DNA of 64,000 bases. Origin: Eubacteriales bacterium mix99. Its GTDB lineage: Bacteria; Bacillota; Clostridia; Caldicoprobacterales; DTU083. Below, one piece after another: positions 8,468 to 17,396 of this stretch. The stretch's first letter is position 1, and every line of letters starts with the position of its first letter. The notes beneath the pieces were generated by a model. The model saw nothing but the letters and a program-made list of their open reading frames with translations. It made no database searches and was not told the DNA's origin. The stretch lies in assembly GCA_038396605.1 (NCBI GenBank), contig CP121690.1, forward strand, positions 2,756,356 to 2,820,355. Reading direction: 5' to 3'. A program made the translations under genes and the position numbers.

Positions 8468-9249
8468 TTACCCACTTGACAACAGTTCTCTAGTTTCAAC
8501 CTATCCTAAAAACAACAGTTCTCTAAACTCGCAAAGCAAAAAGTAGTTCCCTAGTCTCAACACTACCTTTTTTTAGGTTCCGACCTAGCTAAACGAGCAA
8601 AAAATAAGGCTTCCAGCAATCGGCGATTGTTACCGAAAGTCTGAAAACCTTTGACTAAGCCATTTCTGGGCCTATTTATTTATCTCTGCGTGACATCAAC
8701 ACGACACACTCAACATGGCACGAGGCAAGCACCTGAATGTCTGGATTCCGTACACATTTCCGTCCGTTCGCGGGAACTGCTCTAAGCCGAAAATCGGCGC
8801 TTTTACAGGTGCTCTCCGTTTGCGGGAACTTGTCCACATGCTTTTTCTACCTATAATACGGCGGGCAGGAGGGAAGCCATCGTCTCGACCTGCTCTCCTC
8901 TGCTCAATCGGTTTATGATCAAGGCCTCAACCCAGTATGCCGTTAACTTGGTCGGCATCTTGGTCGCTTATCTTGGTCGGTCACCGATCAAGTTGCTTTT
9001 TCCTGTACCTCTGATTTCGGCTGTTAGGCTTGTCTATCAAGACCTCATCTTCGGATACAATGCCCATATGTGCTTTTAGCCCGGAAACCATGCTGTTTCT
9101 GGGCTTTTCTTCGTCTCAGAGTATAGAGCAGGATTACGTCTGTGGTCCTGTATGTATATGCTGCCGTGGCTTCTGTAGTCAAAAGCGACACCCTCCCCCC
9201 AATCTGCAATCGTTAAAAGGTATGGCTATCGTTGAAAGGTTACTCGGCG
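8468..9249. other. Gene-less stretch with short repeats and hairpins
   Basis: I see no convincing coding frame in about 780 bp; the open frames here lack ribosome sites and family features. Visible structure: a thrice-repeated AGTTCTCTAG-like unit (about 8481-8560), CTTGGTCG three times at 8947, 8959 and 8972, a hairpin CTTGGTCG-GTCAC-CGATCAAG followed by TTGCTTTTT, and the hairpin at 9078. It separates the IS-damaged region from the BREX operon and could be decayed mobile DNA. Confidence 0.5.
9078..9109 (+). terminator. Terminator-like hairpin
   Basis: AGCCCGGAAAC (9078-9088) pairs over 11 positions with GTTTCTGGGCT (9095-9105), loop CATGCT, followed by TTTC. On the opposite strand no T-run follows, so it would act on plus-strand transcripts only. 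Confidence 0.5.
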
Positions 9250-9957
9250 TCACCATGCTTTCTCAAGCTCTGACGCCTCGTAGGAATCCACATGTTTTCC
9301 GTCATCAAGGGAAACCATTATCAGGTTCCCATTGATGTCAATTATCGTTCCTTCTTGGCCGCGATACTTCACTCGCACATGATCACCAACTCTAAAGCCA
9401 GACGACGACTTGGCTCGGTTTGAATCTCCGAGCACACCGAGAAAAGCAAACCATCCTGATTTTTTCTTTCGTTTCTGCTTTTCGAGATTCTTGTTAATCC
9501 GGTTCAGGTTGTCCGCAAGCTGTCCCGCACTTTCCGCGAGGTCGTCGATCTGTTTCTGAAGAACTCCCGGCTGCCAGATAGCACCTTCATTCGGATCTTG
9601 CAGATTGTATCGCTTAGCGATATTTGTTATCACATCGTCCCGAATCTCGTTATTATTGAGTTCTTCCAGAACCTCCTGCGTACAAGGACCCGTTGCCGCT
9701 ATCGCGAGAGTATTCAAAAGCTCCTCGTCGCCGATAAATGCAGCAAGCTCCGCAACCTGAGCATAGGTGAAGGAAAGCTGTACCTTCTCTGCCTTGCGAA
9801 GAAGGCGGCGGGCAAGAGCCTCATCTATACATTGGCAGCAATCTACAATCTCGGTGGTATCCGCATTTTGAAGGTCGGATATCTGTGAAAGTCTGGAAGA
9901 GACAGTGCTATCAGACCAGCAAAGATAACCATCGTAGAATTGTTTCCAGGTCATCAT
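9250..9957 (-). CDS. BREX-associated protein of unknown function with KOW/SH3-like C-terminal domain
   Basis: 235 residues, last gene of the BREX operon, overlapping the preceding gene by ATGA. I do not recognise residues 1-150: helical, rich in Glu/Asn, including FTYAQVAELAAFIGDEELLN and a coiled-coil segment (LQKQIDDLAESAGQLADNLN). A basic linker KQKRKKKSGW follows. The last 50 residues (FRVGDHVRVKYRGQEGTIID, then MVSLDDGKHVDSYEASELEKAW) look like a KOW or small SH3-like barrel that can bind nucleic acid or protein. It is not among the six genes of the standard type 3 order (brxF, brxC, pglX, brxH, pglZ, brxA), so it is an accessory. Its position implies a defence-related role; the function is unknown. 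Confidence 0.7.
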   Translation of the reverse strand: MMTWKQFYDGYLCWSDSTVSSRLSQISDLQNADTTEIVDCCQCIDEALARRLLRKAEKVQLSFTYAQVAELAAFIGDEELLNTLAIAATGPCTQEVLEELNNNEIRDDVITNIAKRYNLQDPNEGAIWQPGVLQKQIDDLAESAGQLADNLNRINKNLEKQKRKKKSGWFAFLGVLGDSNRAKSSSGFRVGDHVRVKYRGQEGTIIDINGNLIMVSLDDGKHVDSYEASELEKAW

Positions 9958-10667
9958 AAGCTCGCCGTCAGGCTCACTATCATTTCGCCAGCGATGTTCG
10001 TGATGGTAAACGTGTCATTCATCATAAGCATTTCCCTCTCAATTTGGTATTGGAACGGGAACATATAGCCCATTTCGCGTAAGTCCTGAAGGGTAAAGTT
10101 TCCTTTATCTTCGACAGTCATACCGGCACTTGCCAGAAGTGCATTTACTTTATCGTCTCGCACTTCATGCTTTACGATAGTGTAGCGACCCGGCTTCTCA
10201 GCTTTTAAAGCACCAATTGCTTTCATTGTTGCGATGATCTTGTCGATGGAGTGGAACAGCGTAGCGCGTTCACCCCATTCATCAAAGATCTTCTGCTTTA
10301 GTTGCTGGAGTGTAAACTCCTTTTCGAATTCGGAGAGCTTACCAATGATCCTCGATACATCTACAAATATCGGATAAGTGGCGAGGATAATACACCAGTG
10401 TGCTGCAAGCGAATTATCAGAATCCTTTTCGATAAGAGCCCGTGCCTGTGTACGTAGAGATTTCGTCTCCGGATTCTCGTAATACCATAAGTTCATCAGA
10501 ATCTCTCTGGTTTTACGTAAGTTTGTAGGACTCTTGATTTCAAAGCTGAGGTATTCATTCAGCCTGTCCTTATATTCTTGTTCTGGCAGATTCTCGGATA
10601 ACAGCTCGACGGCCTTATTAAGCCATGTCATCTTCAAATTTCTCGAAAGTCCGACCATCTTACCCAT
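9954..10667 (-). CDS. brxA: BrxA-like (DUF1819-type) BREX protein
   Basis: 237 residues beginning MGKMVGLSRNLKMTWLNKAV. The middle region (DRLNEYLSFEIKSPTNLRKTR then EILMNLWY) and the helical body resemble the DUF1819/BrxA family, small winged-helix DNA-binding proteins of about 200 residues. The identification leans on its place directly after pglZ, where brxA lies in type 3 BREX operons. It overlaps the pglZ stop by 8 bp and the next gene by 4 bp, so it is translationally coupled to both. Family and position agree, but the sequence match is only moderate. Confidence 0.6.
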   Translation of the reverse strand: MGKMVGLSRNLKMTWLNKAVELLSENLPEQEYKDRLNEYLSFEIKSPTNLRKTREILMNLWYYENPETKSLRTQARALIEKDSDNSLAAHWCIILATYPIFVDVSRIIGKLSEFEKEFTLQQLKQKIFDEWGERATLFHSIDKIIATMKAIGALKAEKPGRYTIVKHEVRDDKVNALLASAGMTVEDKGNFTLQDLREMGYMFPFQYQIEREMLMMNDTFTITNIAGEMIVSLTASL

Positions 10668-12135
10668 TGTTATCCACCGCCTTTATTTTAATAAATGGCA
10701 CGATCACCTCGTCCACCGTTATGCCTCCGTGTGTCATCACCTTGTCACCTTTCGCATCAAAGGATTTCCCAATGTTGCAGATCAAGTAATCGTACTGCTT
10801 GTCAAGAAAGTACTTCGGATACTCGATCATGTCATATTGTTCCTTCATTTTCTCTTTGTCTGCAAACTTCTCCAGAACCAACATACGATGGCTCTTTGTT
10901 TCTGTCTCGACGCCAAGCTTCATCAGTCTCCCCTGACCGACGCATGGAGTATTACCGTGATCAGCTGATATATAGATATCAAAGCCTTTACTGAGTAGTT
11001 TCCGGACAAGTGTCGCGAGCTTTCCGGTACTGGACAGGTATTCCACATCACGATACATGCCAGAGCGCCCCTGCTGTTGACCATGAACCATATCATCTAT
11101 GTCATTGATGATGACGCAACCACACCGAATCGTCGGCCCAAAGTCGGCATCGTATCCTCGATGATATTCAACCTGCTCTTTACGCAGGCCAAAGCTTATG
11201 GCGCAATCGGTGAATTCCTTACCCTCCTTGCTGGTACTCCACGGGCTCAAAAGCTGAAGTGGATATTTGCCGGAAACAAGGCTCTGCCGGGAAAGTGATG
11301 TGATCGTCGGAATCATGGCAAAAGCCGCAGATCGTTCGTACTTTATGTCTCCGAAGCTTCGCGACAATATGGTCCAATCAAATTCTGACATTCCGTCCAT
11401 GACAATAATCACGAACTTGTCACTGTGATTATGTATGTAATCCATCGCGCCCTTGACGAGCACCGGTGTTTCCCGATCTGAAGTAATCTTTCCTGAAAGC
11501 TTGCCGAAGCCTTCAAGTATAAATTTCAAGAATGGTTCCTGTACGAACTCGGCATTCGCGTCGATCTCATAAGCTGCACAGAAGACATCAATCTCGGATT
11601 TTGTCTCCGCGACCTTGATCCAATCCCTATAGTTTTGAGCCTTTTCTGCCATAACAGAGACATCTTTGATACGCTGCTTCACGTATTTGCGAACATTGTC
11701 TCTGCCGTATACAACATTGTCTATGAATTCTTTCGTCTTTTCATACGTGCAGCAATCGTCATAGAGGCCTTTATACGCCATGCAGAGAAGATCAAAGTTC
11801 AGGTCTGCCTTTTCCCGGATGCACTGTGTCTGCAGACGCGGGAAGAGATTCATCAAAGAAATACGAAATATGTAAGAGCCACAAGCCTTCAGAACGTCAT
11901 ATGGTATATAAACCTTTGGCGCTGCGAGAATCAGGTACTTATCCTGGCCGCCTTTGAACTCGTCTTCCCACTCAATTCTAAAGCTCAGGTCATCTTTGTA
12001 GCGAATGATCTGGAAACCTCTGTGCTCAAACTCATCTGTATAGTGCGTCTTTTTTTCAAGGCCGTCCTCATCAATGAAGAGCATGCGTGAAGTGTGGGAA
12101 GCATAAGTTTTTTCATATACATATTGTCCGAACAT
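10660..12135 (-). CDS. pglZ: PglZ, alkaline-phosphatase-fold BREX protein
   Basis: 491 residues from ATG 12135 (GGAGG seven bases upstream, inside the end of the helicase gene; a longer frame begins 30 bp earlier but lacks a ribosome site). The PglZ core shows FVIIVMDGMSEFD (metal ligand D247), a MIPTITSLSRQSLVSG nucleophile region (275-290) and ISADHGN (D392, H393). The N-terminal 230 residues match the family's alpha-helical lead-in. PglZ is a core component of all BREX types and is required for phage restriction and site-specific methylation. It is shorter than many PglZ proteins (700-900 residues), which suits the compact type 3 version. Confidence 0.88.
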   Translation of the reverse strand: MFGQYVYEKTYASHTSRMLFIDEDGLEKKTHYTDEFEHRGFQIIRYKDDLSFRIEWEDEFKGGQDKYLILAAPKVYIPYDVLKACGSYIFRISLMNLFPRLQTQCIREKADLNFDLLCMAYKGLYDDCCTYEKTKEFIDNVVYGRDNVRKYVKQRIKDVSVMAEKAQNYRDWIKVAETKSEIDVFCAAYEIDANAEFVQEPFLKFILEGFGKLSGKITSDRETPVLVKGAMDYIHNHSDKFVIIVMDGMSEFDWTILSRSFGDIKYERSAAFAMIPTITSLSRQSLVSGKYPLQLLSPWSTSKEGKEFTDCAISFGLRKEQVEYHRGYDADFGPTIRCGCVIINDIDDMVHGQQQGRSGMYRDVEYLSSTGKLATLVRKLLSKGFDIYISADHGNTPCVGQGRLMKLGVETETKSHRMLVLEKFADKEKMKEQYDMIEYPKYFLDKQYDYLICNIGKSFDAKGDKVMTHGGITVDEVIVPFIKIKAVDNNG

Positions 12136-12137
12136 TG

Positions 12138-14813
12138 TCACGCCTCCAATCTGACAAGGAGGCACAACCTGAATTCTGGATAGACCTCTTGTCCTTTTCT
12201 ATATCGCTCCTCTACCGTTTCTTTTTCTTTTTCCAGTCGCTGCAGCCGGGATTTTCTGATGTTATCTATGCCCACATGCTCCGTAGCTTCTGTCCGCAGT
12301 TTCAGAGCATACATGTACTTGTCGTAGCTTTCCTTATTTCTTTTTAACTGCTGATCCTTTAATTCAAGAAACGAATCGTACGCAAATTCTGTGCTCAGCT
12401 TTTCGAGCTGTTGATACTCGTCTCCAGTTAGGTTCGGTACGGAACGGATAGAAAGTCGTGACGTTCCATCGAGGAATACATCCATAATCCGCTGCCCGGC
12501 CATTGGCCGCAGCACAAAATCTTTATTGACAAATACGGGAAGTATTCTCTGATCCATTTTTTCATCGGTTACAGACAGATCCCAGAGCATGAAGTAACCT
12601 TCCTCGTTCGGAAAATCCTGAATCGAAACCGACAATATCGGGGAGAATCGATCCTGAATCACGTCTGCATTGAGATGCCGCGTAATGCTCTCGTCATTGA
12701 TACTGATATCCATAATGAGCCGCGGGTCCAATCCCTGCCATGCATCATAATAGGTGAGCATCTGGCGCAGAGCGGAATCCACATCAAAGTTCGATTCCTT
12801 CCCGACGAGCTTCGTCAGGTCTTTGTCTTCATGAAGCAGGCTCTTGTATTTCTGCGCGTTTTTCAGCTCCTGCCGCAGCTCCGATTCTACCGGATATAGA
12901 TTCTCATCGGATTTTCTATGTGGCCTGCTGATCGAGCGCATATAGACATCAGTAAAATCAACTTCCGCGACTTCGCTATCAAGGACATCCGAATACTTAT
13001 CGACGCCCATTTCTTTGAGGATCACAGAGAGCTTTTCTTCCAGCACTTCCCGTACACGGTTTTCAATCGTCTCTGTTACGATGAAATTGAAAATCTGCAC
13101 ATCTCGCGTCTGACCGATACGATCTACACGACCACAGCGCTGCTCGATCTTCATCGGATTCCACGGCAAATCGTAGTTGATGATGATATTCGAGAACTGT
13201 AAGTTCAGGCCTTCGCCACCGGCATCGGTAGAAATAAAGACGTTCGTATTGTCGCGGAATTCCCGAAGTGCCTCGTTACGCTCTTCGATACTCATCCGTC
13301 CATTCAGGATTGTCGCTGTATATCCCATAGTCGTTAGCAGTCGCTGGAGATATTCCTGCGTAGCCACAAATTCCGTAAAGATGATAATTTTCTGGTTTCT
13401 ATCTGCGTTTAGGAGAGCGTCTATCGTATTCTCCAGCGTTTCGATTTTTACATCCGGGTGCTGGAACTCCGCCTGCTTTGCAACCGCGATAATATTCTCC
13501 AGCTCGCTGATTTCTTCTTCCATATCGAGAGACATGGCTTGAAGTGCATCCTCAACGTCATCTTCAATATCTAGCTCCGCCAGATCTTCTTCGGTAAGAG
13601 AGCCAATCTTGGTATTCTGGGTTTTCAAGATTTCAAGCCGCCGTTCGAGGCTCTGACAGATTGCTGCTGTGCTGCTTGTCACCATGCGCTGCATTATGAT
13701 AAGCAGGAAAATCAGGCACATATTTTTCTTGCGGTTCCGGAGTGCCTTGTTATAGGTCTTCGAAACGTAGGACGTGACCATCTCATAGAGCTGTCTTTGA
13801 TAGGTATGCCGTTCGTCCCAGGTCAGCTCGACCAGATGTGTGACACGGTTCTTAAACAGCAGATTTCCGTTATTGTCTATAGCCTCGCGCTTCTCTGTAC
13901 GGATCAGGAACGGAGCAACCTGTTCCTTGACTACGGATTTTGCGTTCGGAAAGGCATCCTCGTCAAGCAGGCGGACCAGCCGTAGGAAAGGTTCGGTCTT
14001 GCCGTTGTGCGGCGTGGCTGTCAGGAGCAGCAGATATGGGCTTGCCTGCGAAAGTAGATACCCGAGCTTATATCTTGCCACTTCACCGGAAGAACCAGCA
14101 ACACGATGCGCCTCATCGATGATGATCAGGTCCCAGCCGCTGTTAATGATGGAATAAATGCGCTCCTGGTTATATTGCTCGACGCGCTCCTCTGTCCACC
14201 CGGCATGTTTTTCGAGAGGCTTGATGGAATCCATCGGCGAGATGACTTGATCGTACTGCCCATAGACATCATCGCTGTCCGTAAGCCTGCGAATCGTATC
14301 GTAGTCCGACGGCAGAATCACCTGAAACTTCTCGTGGAATTTCTCCTGCATTTCCGCAGACCACTGCGTTACAAGGCCGGTCGGGCAGACCACAAGCGTC
14401 CGCCTGACCAGTCCTCTTGCTTTCAGTTCCTTGATGACCATGCCAGCCTCGATCGTTTTCCCGAGGCCGACCTCATCCGCCAGAATATAGCGGATGTTGT
14501 TTGTGGACATCACACGATTCAACACATGCAGCTGATGCGGCAGCGGAATGACACCGCTGGCAAGAGAAGTCAGGAGTCCTCCTGCAGTTTCGTTTTTAAT
14601 CTTTGACAACAACGTGACATAGCGCAGATAATTCTCGTCGTAAGTATTCGAACCGGACGAATCGCTCAAGCTGTCCGCCATCACCTTATAAACAGTTCCA
14701 GTGGACGAATCAAAGACGCGATAGGATACATATCCCCACACTTCGAGGCGTTCAAGAACCTGTACACTTTTTCCCGTATTCCTGTCAAAGGCGAATTCAC
14801 CTGCCTTCAGCAT
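12138..14813 (-). CDS. brxHII: BREX helicase (BrxHII-like, SNF2/DEAH superfamily 2)
   Basis: 891 residues. An N-terminal RapA/HepA-like beta region (1-90) precedes motif I DEVGLGKT (113-120), TLVVCPTGLVTQW (Ia region), DEAH at 233-236, LLLTATPHNG (motif III), and the C-terminal lobe with IIFTEFVATQEYLQ, STDAGGEGLNLQ and QRCGRVDRIGQ (motif VI). This is the DNA translocase of type 3 BREX; DISARM helicases are related, but no DUF1998 or phospholipase D partner is present here. It ends 2 bp before pglZ. All helicase motifs look intact. Confidence 0.88.
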   Translation of the reverse strand: MLKAGEFAFDRNTGKSVQVLERLEVWGYVSYRVFDSSTGTVYKVMADSLSDSSGSNTYDENYLRYVTLLSKIKNETAGGLLTSLASGVIPLPHQLHVLNRVMSTNNIRYILADEVGLGKTIEAGMVIKELKARGLVRRTLVVCPTGLVTQWSAEMQEKFHEKFQVILPSDYDTIRRLTDSDDVYGQYDQVISPMDSIKPLEKHAGWTEERVEQYNQERIYSIINSGWDLIIIDEAHRVAGSSGEVARYKLGYLLSQASPYLLLLTATPHNGKTEPFLRLVRLLDEDAFPNAKSVVKEQVAPFLIRTEKREAIDNNGNLLFKNRVTHLVELTWDERHTYQRQLYEMVTSYVSKTYNKALRNRKKNMCLIFLLIIMQRMVTSSTAAICQSLERRLEILKTQNTKIGSLTEEDLAELDIEDDVEDALQAMSLDMEEEISELENIIAVAKQAEFQHPDVKIETLENTIDALLNADRNQKIIIFTEFVATQEYLQRLLTTMGYTATILNGRMSIEERNEALREFRDNTNVFISTDAGGEGLNLQFSNIIINYDLPWNPMKIEQRCGRVDRIGQTRDVQIFNFIVTETIENRVREVLEEKLSVILKEMGVDKYSDVLDSEVAEVDFTDVYMRSISRPHRKSDENLYPVESELRQELKNAQKYKSLLHEDKDLTKLVGKESNFDVDSALRQMLTYYDAWQGLDPRLIMDISINDESITRHLNADVIQDRFSPILSVSIQDFPNEEGYFMLWDLSVTDEKMDQRILPVFVNKDFVLRPMAGQRIMDVFLDGTSRLSIRSVPNLTGDEYQQLEKLSTEFAYDSFLELKDQQLKRNKESYDKYMYALKLRTEATEHVGIDNIRKSRLQRLEKEKETVEERYRKGQEVYPEFRLCLLVRLEA

Positions 14814-14848
14814 GCATTGCCACCTCCAAAAATATGCAGTTCAAAGCT

Positions 14849-17392
14849 TCACTGCACGCGGCTCAAACTGATGTCGTAGTACATCAGCAGCTTATCGTCT
14901 TCCTGAATGGTCTGCTCCGGCAGCCGCTCAGCCATGTCGACAATGGCCTGATAGTTCTTATCCTTCCAGAGCCTTGAGAAACCTACTCGGATCGCCTCGG
15001 AACGGAACAGCTTCAGTTTTCCTTTGCTGTTCATATAGCTCTCGAATTCCTTCCAGAGGTTCTTTTCACGTAGCTTAGCAACATCGCCTTCCTTTGTGCG
15101 ATCTGGAATATACCAGCGGCCTTTATCATCCTGAATGAAGTTCTCGTCCAGCATGACGGACAGCTCCGGCATGTCTTCATAGCGGTCGACAGACTTCACT
15201 TCCTGCATAAACTTCGGCTGGAGTTCTGCGTACGTCTGCGGTGTATCGAGCTGCTGATAAAGCCATGCGATAGCAGATTTCTCATTCGAAACAAACAGCT
15301 CGAACTGAATCGGCTCAACATCCATCTTGATGCGGGCAATATCATATTCGTTCACCTGATCTGGCAGGAAATACATGCCGTCGCGCTTCAGGAACTTCTC
15401 ATCCAGTCCCTTATAGAAATCCGTCGCATCAATCGGAACCGGAATGCCGTTCATGATGTGGTATGCAACCATGCGGTCAAAAAGCAGGTACGCCTGACGC
15501 TCTGCAATAATGTCGATCTTGCCATCGTGGTCGGAATCCACAACGACAGGAAGATTAGCAAGATGCTGCCGGACAAACGCCCACGCGGTTTCTTCGGTTC
15601 CGGCCTTTGACTCAAATTCCTTGCGGAACTTTTCCTTGGGCTTGTAAGCCGAAATAACAAGATCCTGCTTCACTGCAGAAGTGTTATTGACCTGCTTGAA
15701 GCTGCCTTGCTTTTTATCAAGAGTACGGACATCAGCAATTATAAAACCGGCTCTCCCAAGGCTCTCTTGAATCGCATTCCACACTGCATTCTTCGAGTTA
15801 TGAAATTCAACAGTCATCCACCTGTTCGGTTTCAGAACTCTGTAGAACTCCAGAAAACAGTTCGTCATTAGACTCTGATATTCAGCAATACCTTTCCCTT
15901 GGACATCATTTACAATAGCCTCTGCTTTATTACGGGTTAACACATTAAGCCAAGACTCCCAAATAAAGCTAAGCTCTGAATAATTTAAATTGTCCCCAAA
16001 TGGCGGATCGGTAAAAATGTAATCCACAGTGTTATTGGGAATCGTTTTAAGCTGTGTAGAAGAAGATGTCTCACATAGAGCTCCTCGAAACGTATGGGTC
16101 ATCTGAAAGACTTTTTGAAAATCTTTAAATTTCCCTTCTACAGCTTTTATTACATCGCCTTCAGCAGAAAGGGAAGGTAAATAAAGCGTTCCGCTAAGAA
16201 CTCCATTCCCGCGCTTTCCCATGTTATAACGAACAAGTTTGGAAACCAGGCCAGGATTTACTGATTCGACTACAATTCTGAATCTTGATGTTTTTGACTT
16301 CTCATACAATGCTGAGAGCACATAAAGATTTCGTTTTGTATAGAATTGGTCCACATTTGTAATTCCGTATTTGTCATTGCGCCGGGATTCTCCCCCCTCG
16401 CACATCCTGTTATGTGGGTAGGGATAGGGTATTGTTAAGGCATCAATCTTTTTTAGTAACTCTAAATCTGCCTCATCAGGTTTTTTCTCATATCGCTTCC
16501 CTGCGTAAAGATAATTGATTAACACGGGAACCTGCCTGCTCATTGTATGCGTAGTCTTCAGATTCTCGTCAAAAACGGTCATTACTGCGTTTTGACAGTC
16601 TCTTTTTGTTAGACGAACGCCGCATGAAGGACAAGTGAACTCGTTGTTTACTTTTTTGTTTTTTGCATCGACAGCAACATCCCAAAATACGAATTCATTT
16701 CCACAATGTGGGCAAACAAATACATCAGACCACACTGTATAGTTAATTCTCCCCTTAGGTTTCATTTCCGCGGATAAGAACGATACAGAGGAATCTGAGG
16801 AATGTGCGGTTTCGTACATCCAACCACACTCCTTTTCGACTTCTTGTAGTATTTTTTGACCTTCTTCAACAAAAGCTGTTATATCTACGAGGCTGTTATA
16901 ATTGTATGTAATATAAGTAGCTACAGGTGACAGGTCATTCAGAATGGCATTCCTACGTCCCCAATTGTTCTCGTCAGCTTTCAACTCTTGTTGCAGCATG
17001 TAATTATCGGTACCACACATCTGAGCAGCGACACCAGTCATTCCTGTTCCGCAAAATCCATCAAAAACAATATCGCCTGGCTTGGTGTAATGGAGAATGT
17101 ATCTCATTATTGCTTTGTAAGGCACCTTAGTATGGTAAGTATGTGCCATATAAATAGGATCGTTCTTTCCCTCGCTGACATCAGACGCAAACGGCTCGCG
17201 ATGATAATCATCCGTCTCCTCGTCGTAAGGAGTCCCGTTCTCCGCGATGAATTCCTTAATAAACGGATTCGGGCATGCGGTGTAATATGGCGCATCGGAG
17301 AGCGCAATGATGTCCTCGTCCGTGCCGATCGGGAAGCCTTCTATATCGCGGACCTTGTCGAGATCCTCCTTGGTCAGTTTTCTCTTCTCCAT
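14849..17392 (-). CDS. pglX: BREX adenine-specific DNA methyltransferase (PglXI type)
   Basis: 847 residues. AdoMet motif I is VFDGFCGTGMTG (109-120). A zinc ribbon is inserted (C227, C230, C254, C257: CPHCGNEF...CPSCGVRL). Catalytic motif IV is TDPPFGDNLNYSE (461-473). The large insert between motif I and IV and the zinc ribbon are typical of the DUF1156-related methylases of type 3 BREX. Expected role: N6-adenine methylation of a non-palindromic site on host DNA so that unmodified phage is recognised. It follows the ATPase gene with a 4-bp gap. Confidence 0.87.
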   Translation of the reverse strand: MEKRKLTKEDLDKVRDIEGFPIGTDEDIIALSDAPYYTACPNPFIKEFIAENGTPYDEETDDYHREPFASDVSEGKNDPIYMAHTYHTKVPYKAIMRYILHYTKPGDIVFDGFCGTGMTGVAAQMCGTDNYMLQQELKADENNWGRRNAILNDLSPVATYITYNYNSLVDITAFVEEGQKILQEVEKECGWMYETAHSSDSSVSFLSAEMKPKGRINYTVWSDVFVCPHCGNEFVFWDVAVDAKNKKVNNEFTCPSCGVRLTKRDCQNAVMTVFDENLKTTHTMSRQVPVLINYLYAGKRYEKKPDEADLELLKKIDALTIPYPYPHNRMCEGGESRRNDKYGITNVDQFYTKRNLYVLSALYEKSKTSRFRIVVESVNPGLVSKLVRYNMGKRGNGVLSGTLYLPSLSAEGDVIKAVEGKFKDFQKVFQMTHTFRGALCETSSSTQLKTIPNNTVDYIFTDPPFGDNLNYSELSFIWESWLNVLTRNKAEAIVNDVQGKGIAEYQSLMTNCFLEFYRVLKPNRWMTVEFHNSKNAVWNAIQESLGRAGFIIADVRTLDKKQGSFKQVNNTSAVKQDLVISAYKPKEKFRKEFESKAGTEETAWAFVRQHLANLPVVVDSDHDGKIDIIAERQAYLLFDRMVAYHIMNGIPVPIDATDFYKGLDEKFLKRDGMYFLPDQVNEYDIARIKMDVEPIQFELFVSNEKSAIAWLYQQLDTPQTYAELQPKFMQEVKSVDRYEDMPELSVMLDENFIQDDKGRWYIPDRTKEGDVAKLREKNLWKEFESYMNSKGKLKLFRSEAIRVGFSRLWKDKNYQAIVDMAERLPEQTIQEDDKLLMYYDISLSRVQ

Positions 17393-17396
17393 AGTT

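Noticed and set aside
8480-8560. Repeats resembling a short CRISPR array
   Set aside because: Only three degenerate units with unequal spacing of about 28-38 bp, no conserved full repeat and no cas genes in the window.
9598-9888. Plus-strand frame opposite the last BREX gene
   Set aside because: No ribosome site or homology signal; the minus-strand gene is coupled to the operon.
12138-17392. DISARM system (helicase plus methylase)
   Set aside because: No DUF1998 or phospholipase D gene; the presence of pglZ and a BrxC-like ATPase in type 3 order fits BREX.
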